From positions 1 through 7,580 of the forward strand of contig CAIYFE010000093.1 of the NCBI GenBank assembly GCA_903925445.1: a stretch of 7,580 bases of DNA. Direction: 5' to 3'. A program made the translations under genes and the position numbers. This DNA is from an uncultured Burkholderiales bacterium (GTDB taxonomy: Bacteria; Pseudomonadota; Gammaproteobacteria; Burkholderiales; Burkholderiaceae_C). A model generated the notes under the pieces. That model was not told the origin of the DNA. It ran no database searches and saw only the letters and a program-made list of their open reading frames with translations. Positions 6,462-7,580 of the stretch are shown piece after piece. Position 1 is the stretch's first letter. The number at the start of each line of letters is the position of its first letter.

Positions 6462-7486
6462 CCATGCCCGACATTCCAACCCCTCAAGAAGACTGGCACT
6501 GGCCGGTGTTTGCTGAGACTTTGTGCGGGACCATGACCGATCGGGAACGCTTGGGACTGCCAGATCACTACGTGGTGGGGCGACTCGATGCACACATTGA
6601 GAAGGCTTACACATTTCTCCATGCACACAGCAAAAGCGCGTTATTGGATTTGCTCAAGTCGGGTGAAAGCTCGTTGGCAGAACGAATCGTCGCCGGCAAT
6701 TTATTGGCTTTGATTGGCGATCCTCGCATCAAAGTCTTTGCTCCCACCATGATTGACGTCAAGGGCGGGCATGTTTCGATTGGGTCAGCGCCTGAAGAGG
6801 TCGATGGCGTGATGAAAAGATTCAGTGGCTTGGGTCTTCACCGTGCTTGGATAGAAAAAGAATGCCCCGCATGGGAGGTCGAATTAAAGCCGTACAGAAT
6901 TGCAAAGCACCCCGTCACAAACCAAGAATATCAAGCGTTTTTGCTGGATACAAATTACTCTGAAATTCCAACCAGTTGGCAATTCCGTAGATTCCCCAAA
7001 GAGCGCTCCAATCATCCTGTTTATACAGTCAGCCATCACGCGGCCGATCAATACGTTCAATGGCTGTCTGACAAAACGGGGCGATCATTTCGATTGCCCC
7101 AGGAAGCCGAATGGGAGTGGGCTGCAAAAGGCGAAGATCAAAGAGAGTTTCCTTGGGGAAATCAATTTGATGCCGACTTGGCAAACACCGGGGAAACTGG
7201 GTTGTTCAGTACAACCGCTGTAGGTGTTTTTGTCGGAGGGGAATCGCCATTTGGCGTGAGCGATATGGCAGGTAATGTCGAAGAATATGTCGCCGAATAT
7301 TATTTGCCTTACCCAGACGGGTCGTTTATTCAAGATCATTTGGTGGACATCCACGGCGAGTACAGAGTCGCCCGAGGCGGAAGCTTTGCACGATTTCGTG
7401 ATTTATTGCGCACCAAGCGTCGCCACGGCCACAACCCCAAATCGCCGACCTATGCGATGGGATTCAGACTGGCGGAGTCAATATAA
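6458..7486 (+). CDS. FGE/SUMF1-fold protein lacking the formylglycine active-site cysteines
   Basis: This 342-residue protein carries a formylglycine-generating-enzyme (SUMF1/EgtB/PvdO superfamily) domain from about residue 100 to the end. Landmarks are the glycine-rich opening (VKGGHVSIGS), the KHPVTNQEYQAF segment, RLPQEAEWEWAAKG at 212-225, PWGN, MAGNVEEYV at 270-278, RGGSF at 306-310 and a terminal MGFRLA. In true FGE two cysteines lie 3 and 8 residues after the serine of GGS; here those positions are Arg312 and Leu317, so copper-dependent Cys-to-formylglycine conversion is not expected. Residues 1-100 are mostly helical in appearance (a SLAERIVAGNLLALIGDP stretch resembles a HEAT repeat), and I see no DinB-type HxxxHxE iron site as in EgtB. 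Start ATG 6458 overlaps the WD40 stop; ATG 6464 is an alternative. Codons in the second half are more AT-rich than upstream genes. It may be a non-canonical oxidase or a ligand-binding protein. Confidence 0.85.
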   Translation: MTMPDIPTPQEDWHWPVFAETLCGTMTDRERLGLPDHYVVGRLDAHIEKAYTFLHAHSKSALLDLLKSGESSLAERIVAGNLLALIGDPRIKVFAPTMIDVKGGHVSIGSAPEEVDGVMKRFSGLGLHRAWIEKECPAWEVELKPYRIAKHPVTNQEYQAFLLDTNYSEIPTSWQFRRFPKERSNHPVYTVSHHAADQYVQWLSDKTGRSFRLPQEAEWEWAAKGEDQREFPWGNQFDADLANTGETGLFSTTAVGVFVGGESPFGVSDMAGNVEEYVAEYYLPYPDGSFIQDHLVDIHGEYRVARGGSFARFRDLLRTKRRHGHNPKSPTYAMGFRLAESI

Positions 7487-7537
7487 AAAATTAGAAAAAA
7501 CTTGAGTCCACCAACATCGTTTAAATTAAAAAATCAA

Positions 7538-7580
7538 ATGTCACACTTACTCGTCATCGAATTGCCCGGGGGGAACGACA
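7538..7580 (+). CDS. Partial reading frame at the right edge, possible third gene of the WD40/FGE-like unit
   Basis: ATG at 7538 opens a frame that stays open to the edge, 14 complete codons (MSHLLVIELPGGND). It lies 51 bases after the FGE-like gene on the same strand, in an AT-rich spacer without a good Shine-Dalgarno sequence. The start reads as a hydrophobic beta-strand followed by a PGG turn, as at the beginning of a Rossmann-like domain. It resembles what I recall of some ATP-grasp proteins, but 14 residues cannot establish a family. I judge it likely to be a real gene start because its position and strand fit, and leave function open. Confidence 0.45.
   Translation, partial: MSHLLVIELPGGND

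Noticed and set aside
7200..7486. Possible variable protein of a diversity-generating retroelement, since such targets often have an FGE/C-type-lectin fold ending in GFR
   Set aside because: There is no reverse transcriptase, template repeat or Asn/AAC-rich variable stretch in the window. The C-terminus is basic and not Asn-rich.
6458..7486. EgtB-type ergothioneine synthase or a true sulfatase-modifying enzyme
   Set aside because: No DinB domain with a HxxxHxE iron site is visible, the FGE cysteines are absent, and no sulfatase or EgtD-like methyltransferase is nearby.

Overview
The window looks like bacterial chromosome, most likely from a betaproteobacterium of the order Burkholderiales. 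The basis is moderate GC content, tightly packed genes with ATGA stop/start overlaps, and a gene set (isoquinoline 1-oxidoreductase-type hydroxylase, divergent SDR, 2-hydroxychromene-2-carboxylate isomerase) that I associate with that group. The taxon is an inference; there is no rRNA or other marker in the window. I see no mobile element, CRISPR array, tRNA or rRNA.

Layout. Positions 1-133 (minus) hold the 5' end of a divergently oriented membrane-anchored protein. Positions 134-429 are an AT-rich divergent control region. Positions 430-4558 (plus) form a compact four-gene unit: a [2Fe-2S] small subunit (iorA-like), a molybdopterin large subunit with a Tat-type leader (iorB-like, overlapping iorA by 4 bp), a short-chain dehydrogenase-like protein 15 bp downstream, and a kappa-GST/DsbA-fold isomerase starting at GTG 17 bp further on with an excellent ribosome binding site. 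Positions 4559-4787 are a 229-bp gap with a short GC hairpin and an 8-bp inverted repeat. Positions 4788-7486 (plus) hold a second unit: a WD40 protein that can be read as fourteen blades (two seven-bladed propellers), overlapped by 4 bp by a formylglycine-generating-enzyme (FGE)-fold protein. A further reading frame opens at 7538 and runs off the end.

How the genes may work together. The first unit looks like an oxidative/glutathione-dependent module: a periplasm-directed molybdenum hydroxylase that oxidises an aldehyde or N-heteroaromatic, plus a cytoplasmic SDR-like protein and a glutathione-dependent isomerase. The true substrate cannot be read from sequence. The second unit is less conventional. 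The FGE-fold protein lacks both cysteines needed for formylglycine formation, no sulfatase is present, and it is translationally coupled to a double beta-propeller. This WD40/FGE-like pair, perhaps continuing into the truncated third gene, is the best candidate here for an undescribed system. The second oddity is that the SDR appears to have lost both its catalytic Ser and its catalytic Tyr.
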